A stretch of 64,000 nucleotides of DNA from Bartonella vinsonii subsp. vinsonii (GTDB lineage Bacteria > Pseudomonadota > Alphaproteobacteria > Rhizobiales > Rhizobiaceae). The DNA lies in the NCBI RefSeq assembly GCF_902825235.1, contig NZ_CADEAJ010000002.1, forward strand, positions 62,001 to 126,000, written 5' to 3'. The notes under the pieces are model-generated. The model saw nothing but the letters and a program-made list of their open reading frames with translations. It ran no database searches and was not told the DNA's origin. Positions 1 to 9,750 of the stretch are shown piece by piece. The position numbers and the translations under genes were made by a program. Position 1 is the stretch's first letter. Each line of letters begins with the position of its first letter.

Positions 1-210
1 CCCTTCTGTATGAGAAAACGCGCTTTCGGGATCATCCGTAATGCGAATATCAAGAAAATCTGAACCAATGAGTGTGCTTGCATCTTTGTTTACAAAAGGC
101 GATCCTTTGCGCACAAGGACAGAACTCAGTTCTATGTCTTCTCTACGCTGGATAGCTGTAATGAGCTCGCGTCCCATTTTTCCATTCGCACCAACAACTG
201 TAAGGCGCAT
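1..210 (-). CDS. dapB: 4-hydroxy-tetrahydrodipicolinate reductase, N-terminal part (runs off the window)
   Basis: Only the first 70 codons are present; the rest lies left of base 1. The reading begins [15 protein letters not shown], the NAD(P)-binding GxxGxMG motif that opens DapB, followed by a stretch ([13 protein letters not shown]) typical of the family. DapB reduces dihydrodipicolinate in the cytoplasmic lysine and diaminopimelate pathway, which also feeds peptidoglycan. The ATG at 208-210 is preceded on the minus strand by GGAGAGAAAT, a good ribosome binding site. About 380 gene-free bases separate it from the fzlA-like gene upstream, so it probably has its own promoter. The family call is firm for such a short piece because the motif sits exactly at the N-terminus. 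Confidence 0.85.
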   Translation of the reverse strand, partial: MRLTVVGANGKMGRELITAIQRREDIELSSVLVRKGSPFVNKDASTLIGSDFLDIRITDDPESAFSHTEG

Positions 211-592
211 ATTTCTCTCCTTATGACACTTGACTTTTGTAGTATAGGCAAATTCCTGTCTTCTTTCCAATGGTTCTTTTTCTCTATAAAAGAAAAATTT
301 TGCTTTTTTATTTATGAAATTTCAGTTGATAGAAATGCAGGATGAGAAATCTTTATTTTCATTAGAGAAGTCAAAAATGGGATATTACGCAATATGTTTT
401 TTATATGTATTGGGTAGCATGGATGAACACGCCAGCTCTATTCTTCCTTTTTGGTTCCCATTCACGTTATAAATGATGCATTATCCTTATAAGTTAAGGC
501 TCTCGTGCGGTGTGTAACATCATTGAGATTTTATTGATGAAGAAGCATTTCTCTATAATGTTAAGAGTGCTTCTCCTTGTCAAGAGAGGTGA
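211..592. other. intergenic region between dapB and the fzlA-like gene
   Basis: I see no gene here. It should hold the dapB promoter, reading left. A weak inverted repeat, AGAAGCA (541-547) with TGCTTCT (568-574), lies just after the fzlA-like stop and could be a weak terminator, but it has a long loop and no strong T-run. Confidence 0.4.
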
Positions 593-1285
593 TTAGAAAT
601 CAAGATCTGTATAATGAGGACTCGCTACAATTCCTCGTACGCGATCTGTTAAAAGAGAGCGAAAAGAGGGGCGGGATTTAATTCGCATATACCAGTCTTT
701 AGCAGCGGGTGATTGTTCCCAGTCAATTTCTCCCAGAAAATCAAGCACAGAAACAGAAGCTGCGGCTGCTAGATCCGCATACGATAATTCAGAGCCGACT
801 AACCAGTCGCGAGATGCGCAGAGCCAATCGAGATAGTTCATATGAGGAAGAATATTGGCGCGCGCATTGCGCAAAATTTGTGAATCAGGAGCACCACCGC
901 CAATGGCAAGGGGCATTTCACGTTTATAGATTCGTTCCCGTACAATATGGCGTATCGCTTCATTTTCAAATTTATTTAAAAACCAGTCATTAAGACGACG
1001 GACTTCGGCACGGCCTAAAGGATTTTCTGGAAAGAACTTATTTTCTTGTCGTAAACTTCCATGTGTTTCATCTAAATATTCATAGATAACAATGGCTCCT
1101 GATAATGGGACTTCATGTTCATCAAGAAGAACAGGAACTTGACCCGCTGGATTAAGTGCAAGAAATTCGTGTCTTCTAGCCCATTCATGTTCTTCAATCA
1201 GTTGAATGGTTATGCCATATTCTCCAAGAATGAGGCGTATGAAGCGCGAGGAAGAGGATAGGGGAGAGTGAAAAAGTGTCAACAT
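593..1285 (-). CDS. fzlA: FzlA-like glutathione S-transferase-fold protein (FtsZ-associated division factor)
   Basis: This 230-residue protein has an N-terminal thioredoxin-like GST domain (about residues 1-80, with NPAGQVPVL at the cis-Pro site) and an all-alpha C-terminal domain. The C-terminal end, HYTDLDF, together with SPAAKDWYMRIKSRPSFRS before it, closely resembles what I recall of FzlA, the Caulobacter GST homologue that binds FtsZ and helps activate septal wall synthesis. In Caulobacter the extreme C-terminus is important for that role. A plain GST annotation is the fallback. It lies downstream of engB on the same strand with a 135-base gap, so it may be transcribed separately. The start ATG at 1283-1285 is the only sensible one, since the fold begins at residue 2. 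Confidence 0.75.
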   Translation of the reverse strand: MLTLFHSPLSSSSRFIRLILGEYGITIQLIEEHEWARRHEFLALNPAGQVPVLLDEHEVPLSGAIVIYEYLDETHGSLRQENKFFPENPLGRAEVRRLNDWFLNKFENEAIRHIVRERIYKREMPLAIGGGAPDSQILRNARANILPHMNYLDWLCASRDWLVGSELSYADLAAAASVSVLDFLGEIDWEQSPAAKDWYMRIKSRPSFRSLLTDRVRGIVASPHYTDLDF

Positions 1286-1420
1286 AATCTACACTATCAA
1301 ATAGAGTTAATGAGAATTCTTTCAAGTGATAGGAAATTTTATAAAGATGCTTTACGAGAAGTACAAGATTATTAACAGAAGCTCACAGTTATGTTTAATA
1401 AACCCTTAAGAACAAGAAGA

Positions 1421-2068
1421 TTATACTGCAATCGCTTGCAAAATAGCAGCACGCAATTCTTCTAAACCGAATGCTTTTTCTGAAGATGTTACAAGAAGTT
1501 CAGGATAAGCTGCTGGACGTTTGAGAAGCTGTGTTTTTGTGGTTATTGTTAATTTTTCAAGGACATTCGATTTTATTTTATCACTTTTTGTTAAAACAAT
1601 CTGATAAGAAACGGCAGCTTTATCGAGGAGATCGAGAACATCAGAATCATTCTTTTTGATTCCATGACGTGAATCAATCAAGACATAAACACGTTTTAGA
1701 GTTGTACGTCCCCGTAAATAGCTAAAAATCAATTGTGTCCATGCATCAACCAGATTTTTAGGTGCTTTTGCAAAACCATAGCCTGGCATATCTACGAGTG
1801 CAATAGGGGGGAGATCTCCTGCTTGGCCACTAAAACCATCAGGTACAAAGTAATTAAGCTCTTGAGTTCGCCCTGGTGTATTTGAGGTGCGCGCTAAGTT
1901 TTTTTGTTCGACAAGTGCGTTGATGAGGGAAGATTTCCCAACATTCGAACGTCCTGCAAATGCAATCTCAGGTGGTCCTTCTGGTGGAAGAAAGTGTATT
2001 GCAGGCACACCACGAATAAAAATCCAATTGCAAGAAAAAATTCCAGAAAGAGAAGAACATTTTGTCAT
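1421..2068 (-). CDS. engB: ribosome biogenesis GTPase EngB/YihA
   Basis: The protein has 215 residues, the usual EngB size. The G1 loop GRSNVGKS is at residues 39-46. G3 is [12 protein letters not shown] and G4 is LTKSDKI. EngB (YsxC/YihA) is a TRAFAC-class GTPase needed for assembly of the large ribosomal subunit. Its ATG (2066-2068) directly abuts the yidC stop codon, so the two are translationally coupled at the end of the rpmH-rnpA-yidC-engB operon. In many relatives argB follows engB; here the next gene is the fzlA-like gene, so argB is absent from this position. Confidence 0.95.
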   Translation of the reverse strand: MTKCSSLSGIFSCNWIFIRGVPAIHFLPPEGPPEIAFAGRSNVGKSSLINALVEQKNLARTSNTPGRTQELNYFVPDGFSGQAGDLPPIALVDMPGYGFAKAPKNLVDAWTQLIFSYLRGRTTLKRVYVLIDSRHGIKKNDSDVLDLLDKAAVSYQIVLTKSDKIKSNVLEKLTITTKTQLLKRPAAYPELLVTSSEKAFGLEELRAAILQAIAV

Positions 2069-3904
2069 TCATGTATTTCTTTTTTTTGGTGATTTTTTCC
2101 ATATGGCTTTAAGATTATCGAAAAGCTCAATTTTGACACCTTGACGTTTCATCATGATACTTTGTTGAATGATCGATAATATATTGTTCCATGCCCAGTA
2201 AATGACAAGACCAACAGGGAAGGATGCTAGCATAAAGGTAAAGATGACAGGCATCCACGCGAAGATCATCGCTTGTGTTTGGTCTTGAGGCGTTGGGTTC
2301 ATACGCATTTGTAAAAACATTGTTATTCCCATGATTAAAGGCCATGCACCAATCATAAGAAATGTTGGAGCTGCGTATGGCAAAAAGCCAAACAGGTTAA
2401 AAAAGGACGTTGGATCTGGCGCTGCTAAATCTTTAATCCAGCCAAAGAAAGGGGCATGCCGCATTTCGATGGTAATATACAGAACTTTATAAAGAGCGAA
2501 AAATATTGGAAATTGAACCAACATTGGCCAACAACCGGCAAGAGGGTTAATTTTTTGTGTTTTATACAACTCTATGATTGCTTGTTGTTGTTTGGTTCTG
2601 TCATCAGGATATTTTTCTTTTATTTCCAGCAACATTGGTTGTATAAGTTTCATACGCGCCATAGATTTGTAGGACTTATTTGCTAGCGGGAAGAGAAGTG
2701 TTTTCAAGAGCACTGTGACAAGAAGAATAGCGATACCGAAATTGCTAGTTTGCTTATAAAGAATATCAATGAGGGAGAACATTGGTTTGGTGATAAAATC
2801 AAACCAACCCCAATCGATTAAAAGAGCGAATTTCTTAATTTTCAGGTCATTTTGATAGTGGTTAATGATTCCAACTTGTTTTGCACCAGCAAAAAGACGA
2901 TTTGTAACAGTTTTTGTTTCATTAGGGGCAATCGTTAAAAGCGACCCGAGCAAGTCAGATTGATAATGCGTCTGTAAGCGATCAAAATAAATAAAGCGGC
3001 TGGTATATTCTTTATCTTGTTGAGGAATAACCGCTACAGCCCAATATTTATCAGTAATGCCAATCCAGCCTCCTGTTACTTTAGAGAAAGTCATACTTTT
3101 TTGACCATTCTCAGGATTGGGATCAAGTTCTGCTAGCGTTTTATATTTCTCAGTTTTAAGTGAAGCACCAGCGATACCTATCATGCCTTCATGAAGTAAA
3201 TAGGTTGCATTTGTGTGTTCTGGTGGAGCTGCACGTGCAACGCGGGCATAGGACGAGAGATATATCGGTTTATCTCCTTCATTGCTGATAGAATCTTCAA
3301 TGGTAAACATGTAATGATCATCAACAGAAAGGGTACGGCGGAAGATTTGTCCCTGTCCGTTATTATAAATTAAAGTAACGGGCGTTGAAGGAGTCAGTGT
3401 CGTATTATTTCCTTCTATTTGCCATTGGGTATCAGATTGTGGCAAAGCTTCTGCTGACAAAGATGAACTTGTAAAACCAAATTCGGCAAGGTAGGTCGTT
3501 GTGAACCCCTTGGGATTCAGTAGAGCAATTTCGGGTGATTCCTTCTCTACTGTCAGACGATATTTTTTGAGGAGAAGATCATCAAATTGTGCACCAACAA
3601 GATTAATAGAGCCTTCTAGTTCATTGGTTTTGATGGCAATACGGTTTGTTTGAGCCAACACAACTTTCCGTATTTCAGGAGTCATTTTGTGGTCAATGAT
3701 AGATGCTGATGGGTGCATTGGTGCAGCATCAGAGGAATTTTGAGTAGGAGTGGAAAGTGCGGATTGTTGTTTAGACAATTGTTGTGCAATGACTTGTTGT
3801 TTTTGTAATTCAGCCTGTTTTGGAATAACATGAAGAAACTGCCATGCGATAAGCACGATAAAAGATAATCCAATGGCGATAAAGAAATTGCGGTTATATT
3901 CCAT
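2069..3904 (-). CDS. yidC: membrane protein insertase YidC
   Basis: This 611-residue inner-membrane protein has the two-part layout of Gram-negative YidC. An N-terminal signal anchor (about residues 7-25) is followed by a large periplasmic P1 domain (about 60-350). The C-terminal Oxa1-like insertase core begins near residue 370, with further hydrophobic segments to about 590 and a basic tail ending KKSPKKRNT. YidC inserts and folds membrane proteins alone or with SecYEG. Its start overlaps the end of rnpA by 11 bases, and its stop touches the engB start, so this is a tightly packed operon. Length and architecture match the family. Confidence 0.97.
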   Translation of the reverse strand: MEYNRNFFIAIGLSFIVLIAWQFLHVIPKQAELQKQQVIAQQLSKQQSALSTPTQNSSDAAPMHPSASIIDHKMTPEIRKVVLAQTNRIAIKTNELEGSINLVGAQFDDLLLKKYRLTVEKESPEIALLNPKGFTTTYLAEFGFTSSSLSAEALPQSDTQWQIEGNNTTLTPSTPVTLIYNNGQGQIFRRTLSVDDHYMFTIEDSISNEGDKPIYLSSYARVARAAPPEHTNATYLLHEGMIGIAGASLKTEKYKTLAELDPNPENGQKSMTFSKVTGGWIGITDKYWAVAVIPQQDKEYTSRFIYFDRLQTHYQSDLLGSLLTIAPNETKTVTNRLFAGAKQVGIINHYQNDLKIKKFALLIDWGWFDFITKPMFSLIDILYKQTSNFGIAILLVTVLLKTLLFPLANKSYKSMARMKLIQPMLLEIKEKYPDDRTKQQQAIIELYKTQKINPLAGCWPMLVQFPIFFALYKVLYITIEMRHAPFFGWIKDLAAPDPTSFFNLFGFLPYAAPTFLMIGAWPLIMGITMFLQMRMNPTPQDQTQAMIFAWMPVIFTFMLASFPVGLVIYWAWNNILSIIQQSIMMKRQGVKIELFDNLKAIWKKSPKKRNT

Positions 3905-4286
3905 TCGTACACCCGTGTTGGCGTTGCTGATGTTTTGTTTTTGGTTTTATTCGTCGGTTTAATTCACTGATCAAAGATGTAAAAGGCGCATGAAGTGCAT
4001 CAGGACGTGCTACAATAACATAGTCTGTTCCTGCTTCCATGTTATCTGTTAACCCAACTCTCACAGCTTCACGCAGACGTCTTTTAATACGATTGCGTTT
4101 GACGGCGTTACCGTTTTTACGTGTTACCGTGAAACCCACACGCGCAACAAGAGGAGATTTCATCTCTGCTGTTTGCTGATGAGACTTAACTTCCAGCAAA
4201 AATAAAGGACCACGTCGCTTTTCTCCTGTGCGTACAGACAAAAAATCTGCTCTTTTGCGAATGCGGCAGGGAGGTTTTTTCTTCAT
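3894..4286 (-). CDS. rnpA: ribonuclease P protein component
   Basis: This small, very basic protein of 130 residues carries the RNR signature at about residues 63-70 (KRNRIKRR), preceded by [12 protein letters not shown]. It is the protein cofactor of RNase P, which trims the 5' leader from precursor tRNAs in the cytoplasm. It follows rpmH and overlaps yidC by 11 bases, the conserved bacterial order. The ORF is slightly longer than the usual 110-125 residues because of a basic C-terminal tail. Confidence 0.95.
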   Translation of the reverse strand: MKKKPPCRIRKRADFLSVRTGEKRRGPLFLLEVKSHQQTAEMKSPLVARVGFTVTRKNGNAVKRNRIKRRLREAVRVGLTDNMEAGTDYVIVARPDALHAPFTSLISELNRRIKPKTKHQQRQHGCTNGI

Positions 4287-4311
4287 AAAGAGCGTTTCGC
4301 AATTTTACTAA

Positions 4312-4329
4312 TGCCTGCAAAAGCAGGCA
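4312..4329 (-). terminator. short hairpin between rpmH and rnpA, possible attenuator or processing site
   Basis: TGCCTGC (4312-4318) and GCAGGCA (4323-4329) form a perfect 7-bp stem with an AAAA loop. No T-run follows in the direction of transcription, so it is more likely a partial attenuator or RNase processing site between rpmH and rnpA than a full terminator. Confidence 0.4.
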
Positions 4330-4414
4330 CTGGAGGTTCATAACGAAAGTTCCACAACGAAGAAATGATGAACACTCTTCAACTCTTGTGAAAATTTATG
4401 GTTAAGTTAAATGC

Positions 4415-4549
4415 TTAAGCGGATAACCGCTTACGCCCACGAGCACGCCTTGCAGCGATAACTTTACGGCCACCGGCTGTCGCCATACGAGCACGAAACC
4501 CATGGCGGCGTTTACGGACCAATTTAGATGGTTGGTAAGTACGTTTCAT
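4415..4549 (-). CDS. rpmH: 50S ribosomal protein L34
   Basis: This 44-codon ORF encodes a highly basic protein that starts [18 protein letters not shown] and ends GRKRLSA, the unmistakable L34 sequence. L34 is a small component of the large ribosomal subunit. It is the first gene of the rpmH-rnpA-yidC-engB operon, with 128 bases before rnpA. The start ATG is at 4547-4549 and the TAA stop at 4415-4417 on the minus strand. Upstream lies a 611-base region that must hold its promoter and that of the divergent mrp gene. Confidence 0.98.
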   Translation of the reverse strand: MKRTYQPSKLVRKRRHGFRARMATAGGRKVIAARRARGRKRLSA

Positions 4550-5160
4550 TTATTTAAATACCGCGGAGTGCGGCCCTTCTTAAATTCTATGGGCAAAACT
4601 ATGCGCTAGATGAACAGTCTTATCCTATCATACGATTGCTAACCCATAGGCAAAAACATAAAAAAAGTCAATCTCAGTTTCTTTTTCGCTCTTTTTAAAA
4701 ATACAAAAAAATCCTTCGAGGAAGTGATTTTGTTCGTAATACTTAAAAACAGTTAAGGAAAATAATTGCTGGTTACAATGAGGTATTTTACAATTATTTC
4801 TGTTGTAACACAAGTGGATACTCACAACGTTATAGAAAGAGTGGAGAAAAAATCGTGATTTGTTATTGTATAATGATGACGTGTGCTTGTTGTAGATAAG
4901 AAGTTTGCGTGAGTTTTGCCTCTTAAAGGCTTTAGAACATTTATAAAGAGAGAGCCTGATAACCATCATTTAAGAGGATTTTATAGTCGAGTTTTTTATT
5001 TGAGGTTTGTTTAGTGTTTTAAAAGAGATATAAAGAGAGAGAGTATAAGATAATTTACATTTTGTCATTCTCATAAAGTGAGAAGTTTCAGATGATGAAG
5101 TTGAAGTGTTTTTCGTCCTTATTGTCCTATTTTCTGAAATTTATATAGAGAGGAAAGAGT
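4550..5160. other. divergent intergenic region between rpmH and mrp
   Basis: This gene-free stretch of about 610 bases separates the leftward rpmH operon from the rightward mrp gene and should contain both promoters. A leftward ORF at 4628-4969 has a composition and content that do not look like a protein (runs of K, F, N and Y from AT-rich DNA), so I do not call it. Just upstream of rpmH, CCGC (4561-4564) and GCGG (4570-4573) form a small GC-rich hairpin. Confidence 0.5.
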
Positions 5161-6255
5161 GTGAGTCCTATCACAAGTGAGGCTATTCGCAACGCGTTAC
5201 ATAAAATCAAAGGACCGGATTTTGAAAGTGATATTGTATCCTTGGGGCTTCTTTCAGAAATATTGATTGCTCAGGGAAAAGTTTTCTTCTCCATTACAGT
5301 TCCAGATGGGCGTGTGCAAGAATGGGAGCCGTTGCGTCGTGCTGCTGAAGAAGTGGTGTGTGTTATGGAGGGGGTCGAATCTGTTGTTGTCACACTTACG
5401 GCAGAAAAAAAACCAACGGTATCTTCTCAGGTTCATAAAGATACAGTTTTTTCTACACCAAAACGGAGAACACATGCATTGCCTGTAAAAATGCCAATAG
5501 AAGATGTTCGGCATGTGATTGCCGTTGCTTCTGGAAAGGGGGGCGTTGGCAAATCTACAATGGCAATCAATATCGCTCTTGCTTTACAAGATTCTGGTTT
5601 CAAAACGGGGTTGATGGATGCAGATATCTATGGTCCCTCTTTGCCGCGTTTGACAGGGCTTGTTAACCAAAAACCGCAACATATCGAAGGGAAAAAACTT
5701 CGACCTCTTGAAAAATTCGGTCTTAAATTGATGTCAATGGGATTTTTGGTTGAGGAAGAAAAGCCGGTGGTCTGGCGTGGTCCCATGGTTATGGCGGCTG
5801 TGACACAATTGCTGAGAGATGTTTTATGGGGACCTCTTGATGTTTTGGTGGTTGATATGCCGCCGGGAACAGGGGATGCACAATTGACACTTGCTCAACA
5901 AGTGCCATTGACGGGTGCGTTGATTGTTTCTACTCCGCAGGATTTAGCCTTGGTTGATGCACGTAAAGCGATAGAAATGTTTATGAAGGTGGATGTTCCC
6001 ATTTTAGGACTTATTGAGAATATGAGTTATTTCATTGCTCCTGATACGCGAAAACGCTACGATATTTTTGGTTATGGTGGTACGCGTGCAGAAGCGGAAC
6101 GCCGAGGGGTGCCTTTCTTAGCAGAAGTGCCGCTTGATGCGGCTTTACGGTCTTCTTCAGATGAGGGCGTGCCAATTTTTGTTGCTAAACCTGGTGAGGA
6201 GCACGCTAAGCTTTATCGTGCGATTGTTGATCAAGTGAAAAATAGATTTTTTTAA
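5161..6255 (+). CDS. mrp: Mrp/ApbC-type P-loop ATPase (iron-sulfur cluster carrier family)
   Basis: This 364-residue protein has an N-terminal DUF59/MIP18 domain (about residues 5-85) and a ParA/NBP35-like P-loop domain from about 115. The deviant Walker A GKGGVGKST is at 125-133, followed by DADIYGPSLPRL and VVDMPPGTGDAQ. Mrp/ApbC proteins bind and transfer Fe-S clusters in the cytoplasm. After ENMSYF (286-291), where E. coli-type proteins have a CxxC pair, this protein reads IAPDT, so the bridging cysteines are missing. I recall the same IAPDT form in other Hyphomicrobiales. The start is GTG at 5161 after GAGAGGAAAGA, a good ribosome binding site. Confidence 0.88.
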   Translation: MSPITSEAIRNALHKIKGPDFESDIVSLGLLSEILIAQGKVFFSITVPDGRVQEWEPLRRAAEEVVCVMEGVESVVVTLTAEKKPTVSSQVHKDTVFSTPKRRTHALPVKMPIEDVRHVIAVASGKGGVGKSTMAINIALALQDSGFKTGLMDADIYGPSLPRLTGLVNQKPQHIEGKKLRPLEKFGLKLMSMGFLVEEEKPVVWRGPMVMAAVTQLLRDVLWGPLDVLVVDMPPGTGDAQLTLAQQVPLTGALIVSTPQDLALVDARKAIEMFMKVDVPILGLIENMSYFIAPDTRKRYDIFGYGGTRAEAERRGVPFLAEVPLDAALRSSSDEGVPIFVAKPGEEHAKLYRAIVDQVKNRFF

Positions 6256-6907
6256 ATTTACATTTTTTTTAAGAGGGGGAGGATACAATATTGAGAAAAA
6301 TATAAGGGCTTTTTTTCTGAAGGAAAGGAATTGGTTAAAGACTTTGTTCAGGTACGAGGAAGTATTTTTCAATATCAAATTGTTGGATGTTGATTATATC
6401 GATGCGAAAACCGTGGAAAATATTCCAAAATAAGATGTGGTAATGCGAACGCTCTCTGTTTATTCAAAAATGGTGCAGTTGTTGTGAGAAAACAGTTCAT
6501 GTTTGCTTGGAGGATGGTTTTGTCATTGGTAAAAAAGGCTGACTTTAAAATACTGTCTATGAAATCATTTAGAATATTGCGCTCTTAAAAAACGGAATTA
6601 GATTAAAATCTAGGCGGATATAAAAATTGCTCGTCACTTCAGGGAAAAGTTTTGCGAGAATTATAGAAGCTTATTGTGCTGTAAGAAGGGGGAATTTATT
6701 CTACTGGAAGCTATGATGATCACAAACGCGTTATCACACTCAGAAAATTCGACATTGGTGTAAGCTCTTTTGTTATGGTACGAGTGATTATTGGAGTCAT
6801 TGCTCTTTTGATGGTGGCAAAAAAATGGCAGAAATGGATGATGTTCACGCGTTTAAGATTTTAGTAAAATCTGATGAAGAAAGGTTCTTTGTCGATGAAA
6901 GAAGAGC
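6256..6907. other. gene-free region between mrp and rsmI, possibly decayed coding DNA
   Basis: About 650 bases without a convincing gene. Several short open stretches exist, for example around 6580-6760 and 6826-6930 on the plus strand, but none carries a motif I recognise and none has a good start. It may be the remains of an older gene or just spacer carrying the rsmI promoter. Confidence 0.35.
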
Positions 6908-7795
6908 ATGTGTGAAAAAACATATTTTATAGGCACGCATGTTTATTCTGCGCCTGTCATAGAACCAGCGCTTTATCTTGTGTCAACACCTATCGGGAAT
7001 CTTGGAGATGTTACTCTACGTGCTTTGCAAGTGCTTGCAGGCGTTGATGTTTTAGCTTGTGAGGATACGCGGGTGACGCGTGTTTTGTTGGAACGCTACA
7101 GTATTCAGAAAAAATTGTTTCTTTATCATGAACATAATGCACAAAGGGCAGGACCGAAATTATTAGCAGCTTTAGCCGAAAATAAAAGCGTAGCGCTTAT
7201 CTCAGATGCGGGAACACCGCTTATTTCTGATCCTGGATTTCGATTGGTAGAAGAGGCGCGTAAAGCTGGTTATAAAATCGTTCCGATTCCTGGAGCATCC
7301 GCTCTTTTAGCTGCTCTTGTCACGACAGGGCTTCCCACCGATAGTTTTTTCTTTGCAGGTTTTTTAAGTGCGCGTAAGGTTCAGCGTCAAAAGCGTTTAG
7401 AACAATTAAAAGCCATTCCTGCCACGTTGGTTTTTTATGAATCACCCCATCGTCTTGTCGAGACTTTACAGGATATGGTTTCTGTTTTTTCGGCTGATCG
7501 TCCTGCGGCAATTTGTCGTGAATTAACAAAAAAGTTTGAAACAATAGATGTTTCCAATTTAGGAAATTTATTTGAAAGTTACAGAAAACAGGACCATATT
7601 CGGGGGGAAATCGTTGTGCTTGTTGGGGAGGCTCTTTCCTCTTTGGACGTGATGAGCAATCAAGAAATTGATGAAATGTTATTGGAATTGGCGCGTACAC
7701 ATTCTGCAGCTCAAGCTGCTGCTTTAGCGGCTAAGAAAACAGGTTTAAAAAAGCAAGACCTTTTCCAGCGGTTGATTTTTTTGAAAGATGCGTAA
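6908..7795 (+). CDS. rsmI: 16S rRNA (cytidine-1402-2'-O)-methyltransferase RsmI
   Basis: This 295-residue protein of the tetrapyrrole-methylase (YraL) fold uses S-adenosylmethionine to 2'-O-methylate C1402 in the decoding centre of 16S rRNA. STPIGNLGDVTLRAL lies at about residues 26-40, followed by CEDTRVT (51-57) and SDAGTPLISDPG (99-110). These are the family's defining motifs. The first 20 residues before the core are non-conserved, so the exact start is uncertain. yraN follows after 11 bases, the common rsmI-yraN pairing. Confidence 0.95.
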   Translation: MCEKTYFIGTHVYSAPVIEPALYLVSTPIGNLGDVTLRALQVLAGVDVLACEDTRVTRVLLERYSIQKKLFLYHEHNAQRAGPKLLAALAENKSVALISDAGTPLISDPGFRLVEEARKAGYKIVPIPGASALLAALVTTGLPTDSFFFAGFLSARKVQRQKRLEQLKAIPATLVFYESPHRLVETLQDMVSVFSADRPAAICRELTKKFETIDVSNLGNLFESYRKQDHIRGEIVVLVGEALSSLDVMSNQEIDEMLLELARTHSAAQAAALAAKKTGLKKQDLFQRLIFLKDA

Positions 7796-7806
7796 AACTT
7801 TAAAGG

Positions 7807-8187
7807 ATGCGTAAGTTTATGCAAAAAGAGCGCAGACAAAAGTCTTTTTATCGAGGTGTTCGTGCAGAAAAATGGGCTGCTTGGTGGTTGCGACTTAAAG
7901 GATTTCATATTGCTGAAATCCGTTTTAAAACAAAGTGTGGTGAAATTGATTTAATCGCGCGGCGCGGAAATCTTGTTTTAATCGTGGAGGTTAAAGCACG
8001 TTCAACCTTGGCTGAAGCAATGGCTGCGGTTTCTCGGATGAATGAGAGGAGAATTGAAGCAGCAGCCGATATTTGGCTCGCACGACAAAAAGATCATGCT
8101 CTTTTATGTGTACGCTTTGACCTCATAGCAATTTTGCCGTGGCGTTGGCCCCAGCATATTCCTGCTTTTTTTACATCTGATAAATAA
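7807..8187 (+). CDS. YraN family (UPF0102) putative endonuclease-fold protein
   Basis: The 126-residue protein has the UPF0102 layout: an N-terminal helix ([18 protein letters not shown]), then CGEIDLIA with D48, and VEVKAR with E61 and K63. The D...ExK arrangement is that of restriction-endonuclease-like folds. The biological substrate is unknown. It sits 11 bases behind rsmI and is probably cotranscribed. A second in-frame ATG at codon 5 could be the true start. In many relatives gshB follows, but here a small membrane protein does. Confidence 0.9.
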   Translation: MRKFMQKERRQKSFYRGVRAEKWAAWWLRLKGFHIAEIRFKTKCGEIDLIARRGNLVLIVEVKARSTLAEAMAAVSRMNERRIEAAADIWLARQKDHALLCVRFDLIAILPWRWPQHIPAFFTSDK

Positions 8188-8294
8188 GAGTTCCTACATC
8201 ATTTTAACCATGGTAGATGAAAAACATTTTGTTTTTATAGACAGATGGGGTAGGAAACAGTGCGTCACAATTTGAGCGTTATGAGGAGCGAGAT

Positions 8295-8540
8295 ATGGAC
8301 GATTATGAAAAATTTGCAACGGGTTTGTTGATTGTTTTTGGAGCGCTAATTATTGGTGGTTTAATGGCAATGCATATTGTCCTTATGAACAAACCAGGTT
8401 TTTTATTTGCACTAGCGGCTGCTATCGTTGGTTGGTTTTCTGCTTTTGCGGTTCTCTTTGATAAGCCTAAAGTCTATTTGGGATTGATTATTCTTGCTAT
8501 GTTGTGTGTTGCTTCTTCAATTACTATTTATGTGAGTTAA
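8295..8540 (+). CDS. small membrane protein of unknown function
   Basis: The 81-residue protein is mostly hydrophobic, with about three membrane segments (near residues 8-28, 33-53 and 58-79) and almost no charged residues outside the first eight. GAGGAG lies about seven bases before the ATG, which supports a real gene. I do not recognise a family. It sits between yraN and a ProC-like gene on the same strand, with gaps of about 107 and 65 bases. Confidence 0.65.
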   Translation: MDDYEKFATGLLIVFGALIIGGLMAMHIVLMNKPGFLFALAAAIVGWFSAFAVLFDKPKVYLGLIILAMLCVASSITIYVS

Positions 8541-8605
8541 TGCGTTAAAATGTATGCGTTGTTGGTGGAATCTTCCTTTAGAATGATAAGAGATAAGGAG
8601 TAGAA

Positions 8606-9397
8606 ATGAAAATTGGCTTTGTGGGAACAGGTAAAATCAGTTCTTCAATGATTGATGGCTTAATGAAAAGTGCTTTTGATGTTCCTTCTCTTATCATTTC
8701 ACCACGGAACGCACAAAGTGCAGAGTATCTTTCGCACAAGTATGATAAGGTTATCATTGCTGAAAATAATCAAGCGTTGCTGGATGTGAGTGATTGCGTT
8801 TTTCTTTGTTTGCCTAACCAAGTTGCTAAAGAAGTTTTAAGTTCTCTTCGCTTTCATCCCAAACAGCTTGTTGTTTCTGTACTTGCTATGGCAAAAGCAG
8901 CAGAAGTTGAAGAGTGGATCAACCATAAGGTTTATCGTGCTGTTCCGCTTCCTTTTGTGGCAGAATGTAAAAATTTGACACCAATTTATCCTGATCATCC
9001 CTTTTTACGCCGTTTATTTGATGCGTTGGGAGGCACGTTGGTACTGGATGCAGAAGAGCAGTTTAATCTTTTCATGACGGCTGGCTCACTTATGGGAGTT
9101 TATTTTAATTTTATAGAAACAGCACATCAATGGTTTGTAATACAGGGGTTAAAGAAGCAGCAAGCAGCGGATTTTCTTGCTATGATGTTTGGGAACCTTA
9201 CGGATGAAATGCGCAGAATTACAGCAATGGATGGTCCATCCTCTCTTGATTTTGCATTGCTTGAGAAAGAGTTTTCAACAAAGGGAGGTACAAATGAACT
9301 TTTGTCGAACTGTTTTTCTCGCCAAGGGGGAAGGGACGCTTTAATAACAGCTCTCGAGACTACTTTGCAAAAAATGAATGCTTCGTTCTCTCATTAA
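8606..9397 (+). CDS. pyrroline-5-carboxylate reductase-like NAD(P)-binding protein
   Basis: This 263-residue protein opens with the Rossmann motif GFVGTGKISSSMIDGLM and has LCLPNQVAKEVL plus a long helical C-terminal half (SLMGVYFNFIETAHQWF), as in ProC. ProC reduces pyrroline-5-carboxylate to proline. However, the usual ProC ending with conserved PGG and TSPGGTT is only loosely present (FSTKGGTNE), so the substrate is not certain and this may be a paralogue. The start has AAGGAG about seven bases upstream. No proline genes are adjacent. Confidence 0.7.
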   Translation: MKIGFVGTGKISSSMIDGLMKSAFDVPSLIISPRNAQSAEYLSHKYDKVIIAENNQALLDVSDCVFLCLPNQVAKEVLSSLRFHPKQLVVSVLAMAKAAEVEEWINHKVYRAVPLPFVAECKNLTPIYPDHPFLRRLFDALGGTLVLDAEEQFNLFMTAGSLMGVYFNFIETAHQWFVIQGLKKQQAADFLAMMFGNLTDEMRRITAMDGPSSLDFALLEKEFSTKGGTNELLSNCFSRQGGRDALITALETTLQKMNASFSH

Positions 9398-9750
9398 AAT
9401 GTTTGATTTGTATTTTTTGATTTTAATGAAAGAGGTATTAGGGCGTGTATTGAGAGTGACGTGAACGCGGTTTTACCGGATCGTCTGCTATAAACATTTT
9501 AAAAGCAAGCAGAATTTTTTCTACAGTCATAAGTTGATAGGTAAACAGTCTTTAAGAACAGAATATTATAGTTTTTTTCTGATAAAAATGATGTGGTTGT
9601 TGAAAGTATTTTGTTGTGGGAGTGATAATAAAGCGTGTCTTACTTGTGAAGGAAAACATGCATTGAAAGACACAGAAGAGGTTCTGATTGGAGAGGCTCC
9701 CTTTGTTGATTGTGTTTTGTACACTCTCATTTTTGTGGAATGAACAATGA
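9398..9750. other. intergenic region between convergent genes
   Basis: About 350 bases between the ProC-like gene and the end of the ETF-QO gene, which point towards each other. I see no convincing gene; the short plus-strand ORF at 9534-9743 looks like chance. No clear hairpin terminator was found. Confidence 0.4.

Noticed and set aside
709..993. Plus-strand 94-residue ORF
   Set aside because: It lies antisense within the fzlA-like gene and shows no motif; a shadow frame.
4628..4969. Minus-strand 113-residue ORF between rpmH and mrp
   Set aside because: Low-complexity composition from AT-rich DNA, no motif and no convincing ribosome binding site.
9534..9743. Plus-strand 69-residue ORF
   Set aside because: No motif; sits in a gap between convergent genes and ends close to the ETF-QO stop; looks like chance.
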